A DNA stretch of 64,000 bases from Gremmenia infestans (GCA_032629725.1 JAFEVB010000002.1:2852001-2916000); one strand, 5' to 3'. Shown: positions 23,347-35,233, numbered from the stretch's first letter. The notes: generated by a model not told the origin, from the letters alone. A program made the numbers and translations.

Positions 23347-25875
23347 TCAAAACAAATCCGTCATAGCGCCGTGAGAAGCATCTCCCACCAGTCTTTGGTA
23401 TTTCGCGAGAACACCTCTATTGACCGCGCTCTTGGGCGGCTTCCAAGCCTTCAGTCGTTCTGCAATTTCCTCATCACTGACGTCCATACTCAGAGTATTT
23501 GTTTCGGCTGAAATAGTTATGACATCACCATCTTGGACGACGGCAATAGGCCCACCCACTGCTGAAGGTTAGCTCCAAGGGGCTTGAAGAAAGGGGTAGC
23601 GAAGAAATATATTCACCCGCAGCTTCCGGAACAACATGTCCGACAATGAACCCGTGACTTGCCCCAGAGTATCTCCCATCGGTCACAAGAGCTACGTTCG
23701 TGAGACCAGCACCCATAATTGCAGCGCTCGACTTTAATTGCTCGGGCATGCCCGGCCCGCCCTTAGGTCCCTCATATCTGACAATTAAGACGAGGTTCTC
23801 CCCGTGTGGTATTTGTCCCTTGTTGAGCGCCGCATCTAATGCAAACTCTTTGTCGAAAACCCTAGCTTTGCCGGTAAAGACAAGTCCTTCCTTGCCGGTA
23901 ATCTTTGCGACTGCACCACCAGGACTGAGATTTCCTCGCAAGATCTGGAGATGGCCTGTCTGCTTGATTGGGTTTGAAAGGGGCCGGATAATAACCTGAT
24001 CCTGAGGTAAAGAAGGAAATGGTTCCAGATTTTCCGCGAGCGTCTTTCCAGTGACGGTAGGTATAGAGCCATTCAAAAGTCCAGCTGCAACTAAAAGCTT
24101 CAGCACTGATGGTGTTCCGCCAATGTTGTATAAATCCTCCATAAAGAACTTGCCAGATGGAGCCAGATCTGCAATAAATGGAACTTTGTTCGAAACACGC
24201 TGAATATCATCTAATGTGAGTGGTACTTCTGCTGTGCCGGCCATGGCTAGGAAGTGCAGGACTCCGTTCGTTGAGCCTCCCAATGCCATCGTGACGACAA
24301 GCGCGTTTTCGAACGATTCTGTTGTCATTAAGTCTCGCGGTCTAATGTTCTTCTCCATGCATATTTTGATAGCATCTGCAGCTTTTTCGCATTCGCGCGC
24401 CTTTGCCGGAGATACAGCTGGATTTGAAGATGAGCCCGGGAGACACAAACCCATAGCCTCGATTGCAGTTGACATTGTGTTAGCTGTGTACATTCCGCCG
24501 CACTATAGATATTACTTAGAATTATTAATAAAGTAAAAAGGGTGGGAGAATCATTGAGGATAAAGATTTTCATACCGCACCAACGCCAGGACAAGCATGC
24601 TGTTCCAGGTCCTCCATGACATCGCTCGGGGTTCGCCCCGGTTCGCCAGCTCCTGTAGCTGCATGGAGTCTGTTGTAGTTGAATGCTCCTGCTGCTTCAT
24701 AGCAAGTTGAAATGTTAATATGTTTATCCAAAAGCTTAGAAAAGCCTTTCTTGATTGTGCCTCCATAAATCATTAGGAATGGCCGGTTATGCTATAGAGC
24801 GGAGCAGTTAGAACGAGTCCTTCTAAAATTTCAGGAGCCGTAGGGGTCTTTTTTCAGGAACTCATGATTGAGTATATTGCCACAGTCCCTACCTAGATCC
24901 AAACAAAAAAAAGTCTTCCAATTACTTACTCTAGCAGCTGCCATAATCACACCAGGCATATTCTTATCACATCCAGGAATTGAGATGTTGGCATCGTGAT
25001 GCTGAGCACATGTCACAGTTTCTATCGAGTCTGCAATAATCTCGCGGGTCTGGAGTGAGAATCTCATGCCTCATCGGGTCAGTTATAGCAGAGTAAAGAT
25101 TGAGTGAGGCTAACCTTCTCCCCCCATGGTAACTAGAAGAAGTCAGCGCTAATTACTGGTGTATAGCTTGTTCGCTAGAACATGTCTCCCATGACCAGAA
25201 ATTGCCTATGTTTCAAAGGGGGAACGTTATCTCGGAGAGGTACTAACTTCCATCTGATACACCAATCGTATTGAACTGCCAACCTAGCATGCCCTGTTTC
25301 TGCACCGCATCCTTGACAATTTTTCCGAGGTCGTGTACTGTTTATCGTTAGATAAGTAATACCGTTATAGTAGGCATATTAAAATGTCCGGTTTTGTAGA
25401 ACGTACAGTGGGTACTGGTAACACATATCAACGACCGTGTCACCTCCTTATCTCTGGATTGCGACTTACTTGCATGGATTTCCTTCCCACCAGACTGTGG
25501 ATATCCTTCACACATTTAGTATCGCAATTTGGTCGAATTATAGCGTGGTAAGTCCTCACCCTACATGTGGGGCTGTCTTCATTATCTCTCGATTTGGGAC
25601 GCCGGCGGCATAGAGCATAGCCTTTCGAGTAAGAACCTGGTCCATATGCTGAGATTGTATCATACCTGAGCTCCAGGGAAATCATGACCTGAGCAATTCC
25701 ATATTAGTGGCACTTTCTTTTAAAAGACAAAAAGATATCCCATACCCCTGGTAATCGTGGTAGACCATCTATTCAGCGCTTGCTTCCCGTCTGCAGCCGT
25801 GGTTCCGGGCTCAAGGGCTGGGAAATCAAGATATCTTGGCTTGTCTGGGATATCCTCGTAGTTTGAAGGCTCCAT
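23347..25875 (-). CDS. ILV3: Dihydroxy-acid dehydratase (IlvD/Edd family)
   Basis: DHAD converts dihydroxy-isovalerate and dihydroxy-methylvalerate to the keto acids of valine and isoleucine synthesis, using an Fe-S cluster. I traced 11 exons: 25746-25875, 25666-25688, 25560-25621, 25470-25505, 25407-25414, 25248-25337, 25115-25132, 24930-25069, 24576-24791, 23617-24502 and 23347-23558. They join in frame to 606 residues. Cluster cysteines are Cys83 (WWEGNPC), Cys156 (GCDKNMPG) and Cys242 (ACGGMYTANTMS). GRYSGASHGF near the C terminus carries the catalytic Ser region. Exon 5 is only 8 nt. The N terminus (MEPSNYEDIPDKP) is acidic and does not look like a mitochondrial presequence, unlike housekeeping Ilv3. 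This may therefore be a paralogue; some fungal paralogues are resistance copies. No biosynthetic cluster adjoins it. Confidence 0.9.
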
Positions 25876-27208
25876 AGTGACTGGTAGGTCTGTTCGACTG
25901 TAGACGTGGAACTGAGAAGAGTGGGAATGAAGAGGCAGGAGGGTTGCGGACAGAAGGAAGTGGTTCCAAATTCTAGGACAACTGGACGCTGGACTGAGAT
26001 AATAAAGCAAAGCAAAGGACGATGGAGATTGAAAACTCGGAATGGAACAGAAGGAAAAGTGATTGCGGTAGGCCACAGCTGAAGAGATAATGTATGATCT
26101 CTATTCAGTGTGGTTATCCCCACTGCCCCACTAAGGTCTGTAGTAGCCACTACCAAAGGCTACCGGTACCTTACCTAGGTAGAGGCCGATTTACTAGCTT
26201 CAAGAGCCAGGCCATCTGTTTTCGTCTGCAGAGATATTGCTGCAGGTTTCGCTGGAGAATGAGCAAAACTTATGGATAGATGCCATGCTATCTCTCCGTG
26301 ATCGGCAGATGTGCATTGTCTTGCAGGAGAGAAACAACAAGTTGCTCGAGCTTGAACTTCAGCTTGCAGCTCGGATGTCTCAGATTGGCCAAGATGTCCA
26401 TGGTCATGTTCCCGCCCGTGTCCACGTCTCAGAGTGAGTATCTTTAGCTATGGTGCTGGTACCGGTACTAGTACCAATATTACTGAGGTCGTACTCGTAC
26501 TATACTCGTATCCGGTCAGCTACAGTACTTGAACTACTTTGCATTGGCTGGGAAGAACAAGAGGCTTGGAAGAGATGCGATTGCGATGCCCACCCCACCC
26601 CGCATCACCCGTGACTTCCGCGTTTGGCAAAAGCCTCCCGCATCAGCTTTCAACAACCCAGAGAAAGAGCTTTTGATGCTTGCTTTCTTTCTCTCTCGAA
26701 TGCCCCTTCACATCCAAAAGGAAAGGACAGACCAGTATGATATTCAATTGAATTCCCCCGGCCATAAGTTGAGTCATTTCCATCGTTCCTTCTCCTTATT
26801 TTGTGGTGTCAAAATCTCCTGGGGAAACGAGTATTGCGCTTTTACCGTCACCAGTAATAGACGCACGTTTTGCTCGCCAGCCAGTCTTGCGTTTCATCAT
26901 ACAAACAGCTTTCTAAGCCCAAACCCCATACACCACCGCCCAGCACCATACGAAAGCTCCACGGGAGCCACATGTAAACTTTCCCCAGGAGGCTATCGTT
27001 TTGTAATCCAAAGTTGGACCAGCAGCAACTGTATTCAGGTTTGTATCTGGGATCAAGCTTTGGCCTACCAGACCAGGCCATTGACGTCGAGCAGTTCCTC
27101 CCAGCAGGCCGTCTGCGAAGACGCCTTTGGCTGCGACTGCGAGACGTCCTGTAAACCTCGCTAATTGTTTATCTTGGAGAGAGACATATTCTCTCCTTTG
27201 TGAATACC
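25876..27208. other. Divergent promoter region with unproven ORFs
   Basis: This lies between the divergent DHAD and hydrolase-phosphatase genes. Two plus-strand frames, 26237-26437 (coiled-coil-like, NKLLELELQLAARM) and 26529-27164, are open. They cannot be joined by a convincing intron and match nothing I recognise. A GGTAC-rich stretch at about 26457-26480 includes the palindrome GGTACTAGTACC, and a TACCTAGGTA copy is at 26172-26181. I treat the region as regulatory or 5' UTR, with a small unknown gene possible. Confidence 0.45.
26172..26181. repeat. TACCTAGGTA palindrome, copy 3
   Basis: A perfect 10-bp palindrome in the region between the DHAD and hydrolase-phosphatase genes. It is one of four identical copies in the window. 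Confidence 0.7.
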
Positions 27209-29350
27209 ATGGCCCTGCCGGACAACATACCCTCAGGCGCATCGAATAAATTAAACCTACAAGTTCAAGCGGTCGCATCGAGTCTTCGCCCGTTCTTTCC
27301 ACAAACCTCGAAGCTTGATATATTGGGAATGCTTCTCTGTAGTTCCTTGCCTCTGGTCGTCTTTTGGCATCTTGGAAGGCGGCGGGCCGGGAAGTCAGTA
27401 ATTCGGAGCTCTACAGATGACTCATTTGCGGGAAAGGACTCAGATACAAATGGCAAGTCCTTTGACATACCAAAAGTACGCAGGACTAATATGTGTTTGA
27501 TACTAGAAGCGGAAGCATCAGACCCTAGCCTTCTAAAGAAGCACTCGGTAATCCGATCCTACCAAACGAGCCGATTTACATATCCCTCCCTACGTATCTT
27601 TTTCCGAGAACATCCGCAGTTCGAGAAGCTACCTACAGAACCAGCTCCATTGCCCTTGCTCGTCTTTATACATGGTCTTGGAGGTTCGGTCGCACAGTTT
27701 CATCCATTGCTGACGAGCTTGGTAAACCTCTCGTCATGTCTGTCTATCGATCTCCCAGGTTGCGGGGTATCCAAATTCGCCCCGAAGGATTGGGATGCAT
27801 ATACAATGGAGAGCCTAGTGGAACTTCTAGGTCTTATCATTGAGGACTATCGGAGAGAGGACCAGAATGTTGTCCTCATCGGCCACAGCATGGGATGTTC
27901 GCTCTCCGCAATGCTTGCCACGAAAAGCATGAGCTTCCCCACCTCGCTAGCAGAACACGTTGTAGGTTTGATTGCGGTGTGCCCTCGAGCCGAAGCCCCT
28001 GCTCCGGACGAGGTCTCTATGTTCAGGAAGCTACTGTGGATACCGTCACCAATCTTCAATGTTTGGAGAAACTATGATAAGAGAGGTGGGAAGGACAGCG
28101 CAAGTGTGGCTCGTTTTGTTGGAGCAGATGCAGATGATGAGACGAAAGCGCTTCAATACCGTTTCAACTACCAGAGCAAAACACCAGTTTGGAGACGAAT
28201 GGCTTCGGGAACTTTGCCAAACTATGAAAATGGAGTTGCTAAGGGCGGATTTCCGGGTAAAGATGTTTGGGCAGGTCTTGAGGTTCCTGTGTTCCTAGTC
28301 GCCGGCGAAGCTGATAATATCACCAAGCCGGGGGAGATTCAGAAGATTGCCTCGTTCTTAGGAAAGTCTCACCCTATCCAGAGTGAAATGGATGAGGCTA
28401 GTGAGTCAGCCGTTGATGCTGCTGTTCCCGTTGTTGTATCGACTGAAGCTCGCAGTCCCGGTCCAAGCAAGGCAAAAAGGTCCATCAGACCGGAATATTT
28501 TCTGGAAACGAATCCCGACACAGTAGAAGAAATGTACGAAGACCCCTCAACGCCAAATGATGGACTTTCAACCGTGCCTGCACAACCATCAAAGCCAAAG
28601 AAAGTCCTGAAAACTACAATACTCCCAAGCCCAGCTTCACACGCCCTTCTTTACCAACCAGCAACCGTCAGAATCCTCGCTGGGCTTATTTCAGACTTCC
28701 TATGCACTCAGGTCTCGCCACGACTATCTCTTGGCTGGCAACTCCAATATCTCAGCGATGCCGGCAAATGGGATGTAAAGAATCTAGCAAAGTGGAAAGC
28801 AGTCAAGCCCGTATCGGAGCCTATTGATGGCATCTTCAGGGCAATGAAGACCCTGCGAGAAGTCGATGAAATCCATTCGCCTGAGGTCTTTGTGAAGGAA
28901 TGGGAATCTCAAATCACGGATATCGTTGATATATCGCACGAGAGTCCTGTATATGACCCGAGAGGCCTCGAAAAAGGAGGAATTCGATATCATAAATTCC
29001 CTACCGTATGTGCTTACAAGCAATATTGCTCAATACTGTCACATTCTAAGTCTCTACAGGTCTCCAAGATTCCGCCTACAGAATTCGAAGTAGCATCCTT
29101 CATCGCCCTAATCGACCACATTAGGGAAGAGCAGACAAAGCCCGGTTACATTGCAGTCCATTGCCACTACGGCTTCAATCGAACAGGCTTCTTCATCGTA
29201 TGCTACCTGAAAGAACGGTGTGGGTACACGCTGCCGGCTGCCATTTCCGAATTTGCTGAGAAGCGGCCGAAGGGAATCAAACATGCACATTTCTTAGATA
29301 CCCTTTTTGTTAGATATTGTGTTGGTTTGAAGAGAGCGCCGACTTTATAA
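27209..29350 (+). CDS. Alpha/beta-hydrolase fused to dual-specificity-type phosphatase
   Basis: One continuous frame with a 54-nt intron (29006-29059) gives 695 residues. A hydrophobic segment at about 38-58 (LGMLLCSSLPLVVFWHL) suggests membrane anchoring. Residues of about 145-380 form an alpha/beta-hydrolase: oxyanion motif FIHGLGG, nucleophile elbow GHSMG at about 224, and VPVFLVAGEADNIT before the acid. After a disordered linker, residues of about 560-690 form a Cys-based phosphatase with the P-loop HCHYGFNRTG at about 632 (CX5R) and a following helix as in dual-specificity or mRNA-capping-like phosphatases. The intron has no stop and is a multiple of three, but removing it restores the beta strand running into VSKIPPTEF. 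The ATG at 27209 is the first methionine. Substrates of both halves are unknown; a phospholipid link is only a guess. Confidence 0.88.
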   Translation: MALPDNIPSGASNKLNLQVQAVASSLRPFFPQTSKLDILGMLLCSSLPLVVFWHLGRRRAGKSVIRSSTDDSFAGKDSDTNGKSFDIPKVRRTNMCLILEAEASDPSLLKKHSVIRSYQTSRFTYPSLRIFFREHPQFEKLPTEPAPLPLLVFIHGLGGSVAQFHPLLTSLVNLSSCLSIDLPGCGVSKFAPKDWDAYTMESLVELLGLIIEDYRREDQNVVLIGHSMGCSLSAMLATKSMSFPTSLAEHVVGLIAVCPRAEAPAPDEVSMFRKLLWIPSPIFNVWRNYDKRGGKDSASVARFVGADADDETKALQYRFNYQSKTPVWRRMASGTLPNYENGVAKGGFPGKDVWAGLEVPVFLVAGEADNITKPGEIQKIASFLGKSHPIQSEMDEASESAVDAAVPVVVSTEARSPGPSKAKRSIRPEYFLETNPDTVEEMYEDPSTPNDGLSTVPAQPSKPKKVLKTTILPSPASHALLYQPATVRILAGLISDFLCTQVSPRLSLGWQLQYLSDAGKWDVKNLAKWKAVKPVSEPIDGIFRAMKTLREVDEIHSPEVFVKEWESQITDIVDISHESPVYDPRGLEKGGIRYHKFPTVCAYKQYCSILSHSKSLQVSKIPPTEFEVASFIALIDHIREEQTKPGYIAVHCHYGFNRTGFFIVCYLKERCGYTLPAAISEFAEKRPKGIKHAHFLDTLFVRYCVGLKRAPTL

Positions 29351-29859
29351 AGAGGCTTTGGTTATTGGCGGGAGATTTCTGATATCAATACCCCGGACTT
29401 AGGGGGTGGCTCGGCGTCATGGCGTCACCGACCGAGGCACGGTTCGAGATGGATTTGGATGAATAACAAACGGCCTTATGTAACTTATCTTAATTTCTCC
29501 GCACCCCGCTACTCCAGAACAAGAACATCTAAACTTCCTCGCACGTTTAAAAACTCCAGGCCGGGATATTGTACATGGTGATAGGCATAAAATTTTCACA
29601 ATTTTATGCAAGCCTCTGCAAGGCCAGCTTTAGAGTTTCTGGGGCTAAGGCGGAAGTGTGGCAACACTACTAAGGAATTTCAAATTAACGTCACAGAGCC
29701 CTCAATCCTTTCTTTTTCTTCTATTCCTCTTCATTTCATTTCTCTTCTGTGCCCTCACTCCGGTCTATCACATAGTTTTCAACTGAAATGGCAGATGCCA
29801 CAACGTGGTGAAACTCGGCGTTGCAATTGGCCACCTGGGACATCGCAGCCTCGCGAAAT
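29351..29859. other. Intergenic and 5' leader with upstream ATGs
   Basis: This holds the promoter of the next gene. Close to its start are an 8-codon upstream ORF (29788-29811, seven residues plus stop) and, from an ATG at 29795, a second out-of-frame ORF that overlaps the main start at 29860. Confidence 0.5.
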
Positions 29860-32800
29860 ATGGCTGAAGAAATCGCGACCCCGACCCTAACGGAACCAAA
29901 TATAAGACAGGAAGTAGACGCAGACCATGGAAAGGATATATCTGGAGAAGAATCGCCCCCACAGAGGTCGAGTAATGATGGCTCAAGGACTGCGACGGCA
30001 AAGGAGGAGCAGGCTGTCAAGGAGGAGACAGCAAAACCGAAGGATTCAATGGTTCAAAAGCTGATTGCCAAGATTGGCTTGGATGTTGGGACGGTGATGA
30101 TGATGTTCAAGTACGTTTCCCTTGAATTGGAAATAAGCGAAAGAGAATACATTTGCTGATTGAGGAGATAGAGGGAGTGTTGCGCCAGCTATTGGAATAG
30201 TAAGTCTTCTTCCCCCTATGCAGACGAAACCAGCGCTAACTCAACTCTCCAGGCCTTCTACCAAGCAGACGGAGTCGCCAAAACATACAGCACCATCGGT
30301 TACCTCGTACCCATCATAACCGTACTAAGCATGCCTATAATGCCGCGCGCAAAGTACTTTCAAACCATTACTCTGAACCTAATCGGCATTTGCATCGGGG
30401 CCTCCATTGCACTCCTTGGTATCTGGTCTGGTGTCCAAGCACGGAAACACACAACCCCCGTAGGCTCAATAGCCGCTTACAACTCTTCGCAATCAGCCGT
30501 CTGCGCCATCTGGCTTTTCGCCAATATCTACTTCGTCAATGCTCTGAGAGCCAAGATGCCGGCGCTGAATTTGCCGGTTATTATGTATAGTATCTTCACG
30601 AATGTGGCTTTTACATATGGACCGCTGTTTCCAACAATGGGGGCTGGGATTAGCCTGATTAAGCGGCTGTTGGAGGCGTTTTCAACTGCGTTCGCGATTG
30701 CGACAGCAGTCCACTTGTTTATTATACCCATTAGTTCTAGAACGGTTGTTTTCAAAGAGTTTACGGGATATCTAGGAGCAGTGAGAGGTGTAATGTGAGT
30801 TGATGTTGTTGAATAAAACACGAATAGAGCTGATTTGGCAATAGGAAAGCGCAAACGGCGTACCTACAGAGCTTGGAAGGCAGTGATATGTTTGCAGATG
30901 CTGCTGCTGAAGACGAAAGGGCTGAAGGGAATGGCAAAAAGCACAAGAATGACAAGAAAGAGAAGGCCCATCCTGCCCAAACATCATCAGCAAAAGACTT
31001 AAAAGGCGCTGTCTCTGGACTTCTAGCTCTTCACGGGAAGCTTTATGGCGATCTTCCTTTCGCGAAAAGGGAAATTGCCTGGGGGAAATTATGCGCCAAG
31101 GACATTGATGATATATTCGCCCTCTTCCGTGATATTCTCATCCCCCTGATCGGTCTGTCAACAAGCACCGATATTTTCGAGAGAATCGCGGAGAGGCGCG
31201 GGTGGTTGAAATCCACCTACGCTCGGCATGACAAGATAGAAGCCTGGGAGGACTATGATGAATCTGCAAAGAATGAAGAGAAGCGTGTATGGAACGAGAT
31301 GATGAAGACGCTTCACGAACCTTTTGCTGTAGTGGTAGGAGCCATGGATGAAGCCATGGAGCATGTTGGTCTGGTGTTGGAATTCAACAAATCGCCGAAA
31401 AAGAAGAAGGGCGAAGATGACGTTGAGGCCAAAGGAACGGATCCCAGACCCGGAGATCCCGAGTTCTCCAAGTTTCTAGATCAGAAATTGAAAGATTTCT
31501 ATGGGAATAGAGGGCAGACGCTCAAGGCTTGGGCGAGAAATAAGGGGTTGTCGGAGGAAATATTCGATCAATTGAATGAGGAGCCCAAAACCAACAGATA
31601 TACTCCGGGCGATACGCAGCATGCCCGAGACCAACAGCAGTTGTACCTCATCCTCTATTTAGAATTTTTAGTAAGTATTCATCCTTCGTTAATCTTCTTC
31701 CCAAATTTAACATTGCCCAGCTTTACTCCGCTGGCCGAGCAATCCTCAAACTTGTCGAATTCGCCGACAAGAAAGTCTCTGAAGGATCCATGAAAAAGAA
31801 CCGCTTAATCTTACCCGGCCAACGCCGAATCAAGAAATGGATCCTTTCCATAGGCGAAGAAGACGCATCCGTTGACACGAATTCCCCAGACTCCATGGAA
31901 AACGGAAGCAGCAACATTTTCATGGGCGCAGGCTTCAATCCTGTAAAAGATCCCGAACATTTGCCTCCTGCTACTGTTTGGCAGCATTTTGGAAATCATT
32001 TTAGAAAGATACCGCACTTCTTACGTTCGACTGAATCGGTTTTTGGGTTTCGAGTTGCGTGTGCTACGCTGACGGTTGGGATTATCGCTTTTTTGAAGGA
32101 TACACAGTCATTTTTTATGGAACAGCGGCTTGTCTGGGCTATGATCATTATTGTCCGTACCCATTTCCTAACTGTTGAGATTCCGAATACTAATGTGTTA
32201 CAGGCTATTGGTATGACAATGACGAGCGGCCAGTCGATATTTGGATTCCTTTGTAGAATGGGGGGAACCTTTGCAGCAATGTAAGTCCCTCACCTCATCC
32301 CCTTTTCTAAGCGAGCAAACGGCCCAAGCACAATTGCTAATTTGGTCCTCCAGGGTACTCTCAATCATAATATGGTACATCCCCGACCACAAGACCTCGG
32401 GCGTAATAGTAATTTTATGGCTCTTCATCTTTCTCGAGATGTATTTTTTCCTAAAACACCCCCGATTGATGGCCGTATGGCTTATATCAATCGTAACCGA
32501 AGTCCTCATCATCGGCTACGAATTGCAAGTCCGTAAAATCGGCCTCGCGGCAGCAACATCCAGCGGACAGCCTTATTATCCCATCTACGAACTCGCGCCG
32601 TATCGACTGGCTTGTGTGGCTGGTGGATCTTTCGTGGCATTTATCTGGACGATTTTCCCGTATCCGCTGTCAGATCGGAGTTGGCTGAGGAAGGATCTAG
32701 GATCGACGCTTTATCTACTGGCCAACTATTATTCGGTTGTGCATTCTACGATTAATGCGAGGATGCATGGTACGGAGGGGGATATGGAGTTGAAGGATTC

Positions 32801-33602
32801 TCCTGGTAGGAAACTTGAGAAGGTTCGGTATAAGATCTTTCAGAAGCTGCTGGTCCTTCTTCCTTCATTACAACGTAAGTCCCGCTTGCCTGAACCCCTC
32901 CCCATTATAGAAACGCTCCTTGAATGCTATACTAACATTGACCAGAACATGCGGATTGGGAGAAATATGAACTCACAATCGGTGGGAAATTCCCCAAAGA
33001 AACATATGAAAACATCGCCCTCCGCGCAAACAAGTACGTTACATCATATCCTCATTCCGGCAATTCCTTCCGACTAATCCTTTACTCCTAGCATATTGAA
33101 CTACCTTACCCTAATCTCCTATGCCACGCGATCCTGGTCCGACGCCTCCTGCGATCCAGCCTACCCCAACGCAACCACCGCGGCCCGCCGCGCCTGGCTC
33201 TCAGACCTCAGCCTACTAATGGACACGGTCAAACCGACCTCCCACTCCATAACCAGCACGCTTGCGCTGCTCTCCGCCGCCGTATCGCAAGGCTCAGCAC
33301 TCCCTCCTTACATGGTTCTCCCCGAGCCTTACAATCTGTCGAAGAGGCTAGAGGCGCTGGATAAAGGCATTCTGGATGCGAGGCATGTGGAGGAGCCAGG
33401 GTATAGCGCGTATGCTGTGATGCAGGTTGCGAGTGGGCTTGTGACGGATGATCTGGCGCGGTTGGTGGAACACGTGAGAGATTTAGTGGGGGTGACAGAT
33501 TTTTCGTTCCGCGTTGATATGAGTGACAGTAGTTTGGATAGTACGGGGACTGAAAGGAGTTCTGGGATTGGGGATGGGAATGGAAAGGGGAAGAGGGAAT
33601 AA
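29860..33602 (+). CDS. BRE4/aromatic-acid-exporter-like membrane protein (DUF2421)
   Basis: I traced nine exons: 29860-30110, 30172-30199, 30253-30794, 30845-31670, 31721-32152, 32204-32280, 32354-32874, 32946-33033 and 33092-33602. They join in frame to 1091 residues. Two blocks of transmembrane helices (about residues 85-280 and 590-800) each precede large soluble regions, the layout of the fungal ArAE/FUSC-like family that includes yeast Bre4, linked to brefeldin A sensitivity. A polar, acidic N terminus and Lys-rich loops are present. Intron 5 (32153-32203) uses the poor donor GTCCGT and is a multiple of three without a stop; the TACTAAT branch point and family pattern favour splicing. 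Substrate and membrane are unknown. Confidence 0.88.
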
Positions 33603-33948
33603 TTGGAGAAATATGGTTTGTGTACTATTCCAATTTTATGATAGATTGGATGGATGGCTATAGCGTGGCGTTTGAAGGGCATATTCACGATAGTGTAATT
33701 AGTCTTTAGATCATCTGAGCAGAAAGCCACCCATAATGAGGGTGTAGGCGAATGGGATAAGGGGTTTACTTCCATCACTAGCATATAGCAATGACCACTG
33801 GTATGCAAAAGCCGCATTTTTGCAGACCGTGGGATATTTTGTAAGCGTATGGTTGAGCTCATCACAATATGTTGTTCTGTCGGCCTTTGAACAAACCCCT
33901 GACGCCTACGCTAAATATCATAAATTCAAACCTTTCGTACCTCAGCAC
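33603..33948. other. Convergent 3' spacer
   Basis: A 346-bp spacer between the converging ends of the BRE4-like and lipase-like genes. No gene was seen. Confidence 0.5.
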
Positions 33949-35233
33949 CTATAACTCATCATGCTGGATGCTAAATGTAGTAGTCTCATCTCCAGTACTA
34001 GATTCGTACCAGTCATTTGATGTCCATTCGACGATCAGCTTCTTTGCAGCATCCGCCAAGTCGTAGTACCCCGGATTATCTTTTGGGTAGAACATGGCTA
34101 GAGTAAAAGTCAGCAACCACGTTGACATGATACAGGAGATCCCACATACCCATATGCGCCCCAGTTTCGTCATGGGCGGCATCATTGATGGCTTCTTGCC
34201 AGAGCTCTTTGGCGTTCTTCTTAGGCATGTTGCAAAAGGTTCTCTGGTTCCCTATCACGCTACCAACCAGACTTCCATCATTCTTGCTGACGGCTTGCTT
34301 TCCAAGTCTGGTATATACATTTGCCCATCCCACATTTAGGTTTTCATGTAGCTCCATCATGGCAGTGACTCTCTTCCTCAAATTCTCTCCTTGCATCAAG
34401 CACCCCACGAACTCGAGGTGGGAACCTACCCAGGACCAGCCCTCAGTAATTTTATCCCGGTTCACGAATGCAGCTGTGCCAGCACCTGCGACCGCTACAA
34501 CGCCTCCAGCCGCCGCAGCTATCTTGCCCCATTTTGCCCAGCCCGGTGCGGGCGCCTCTTTGACTGGAGGTGCTGGTAACGCTGCAACTGGTTTCTTCTT
34601 GTCTTTCGAAGCATCTGCCGCGGTCTCTGTCCCCCATATAGCTGTAGCTAGCCCACTAAGCTGTGTAAGGGCACTAGAAGCAGCATTATAGTGTCCCTCG
34701 GCTCCATGTGCTACGACTCCAGGACTTATTCCCAAGTACGGTGTGTCGAAGGCTAGAACACCTTGTATATAGGGGAACATCAACGAGTTGTGCTGAGAGG
34801 GCTCAATTTCACTGGATTCGGAAGATTCAATCATCTTGTCAGAGGTGATTAGGAGGGCTGTATCCGCTGCAACTATTCCACCCATGCTATGACCGATGAG
34901 GATTGTTCGTACGCTGGGATCGATAGTTGGGGAGGGGGCCGCATTTTCTACTTCGAGGTCGATAATCTTCTCTTGTAGCCTACGAAGAATCTTAATCAGC
35001 ATTATATAAATCCAAGAGGAAGTTGTGGACCTGTGAACCTACCATTCCCTGAATTTTGATACACATTTTGTAAGGTCACCTTGAGTTTCAAATTTGGGAT
35101 ACTGTATTGCCAGAATTCGGATCTTAGGAAGACCATTTTGGACGAGGGCTCGAAGATGTTCGGGGAATTCGCCGAACGTGTCGTCTCCTCCCTTAAATCC
35201 ATGTATAAAACAAAGCAGCAGTGTCTTCTTCAT
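33949..35233 (-). CDS. Lipase-like alpha/beta-hydrolase (DUF676/Rog1 type)
   Basis: Exons 35043-35233, 34150-34979 and 33949-34097 join in frame to 389 residues. The oxyanion strand FIHGFKGGDDTF stands at the very N terminus and the nucleophile elbow ILIGHSMGGIVAADTA follows at about residue 90, with FDTPYLGI after it, the pattern of DUF676 serine hydrolases related to yeast Rog1. A Gly/Ala-rich hydrophobic segment (GKIAAAAGGVVAVAGAGTAAF) in the second half may be a membrane anchor. The ATG at 35233 lies only 9 residues before the first strand. The likely role is lipid ester hydrolysis; the substrate is unknown. Confidence 0.88.

Noticed and set aside
26529..27164. 211-codon ORF upstream of the hydrolase-phosphatase gene
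   Set aside because: A minus-strand frame of 129 codons overlaps it, the sequence is Ser/Pro/His-rich without domain features, and it ends 45 bp before a real start codon, so it is more likely leader or promoter.
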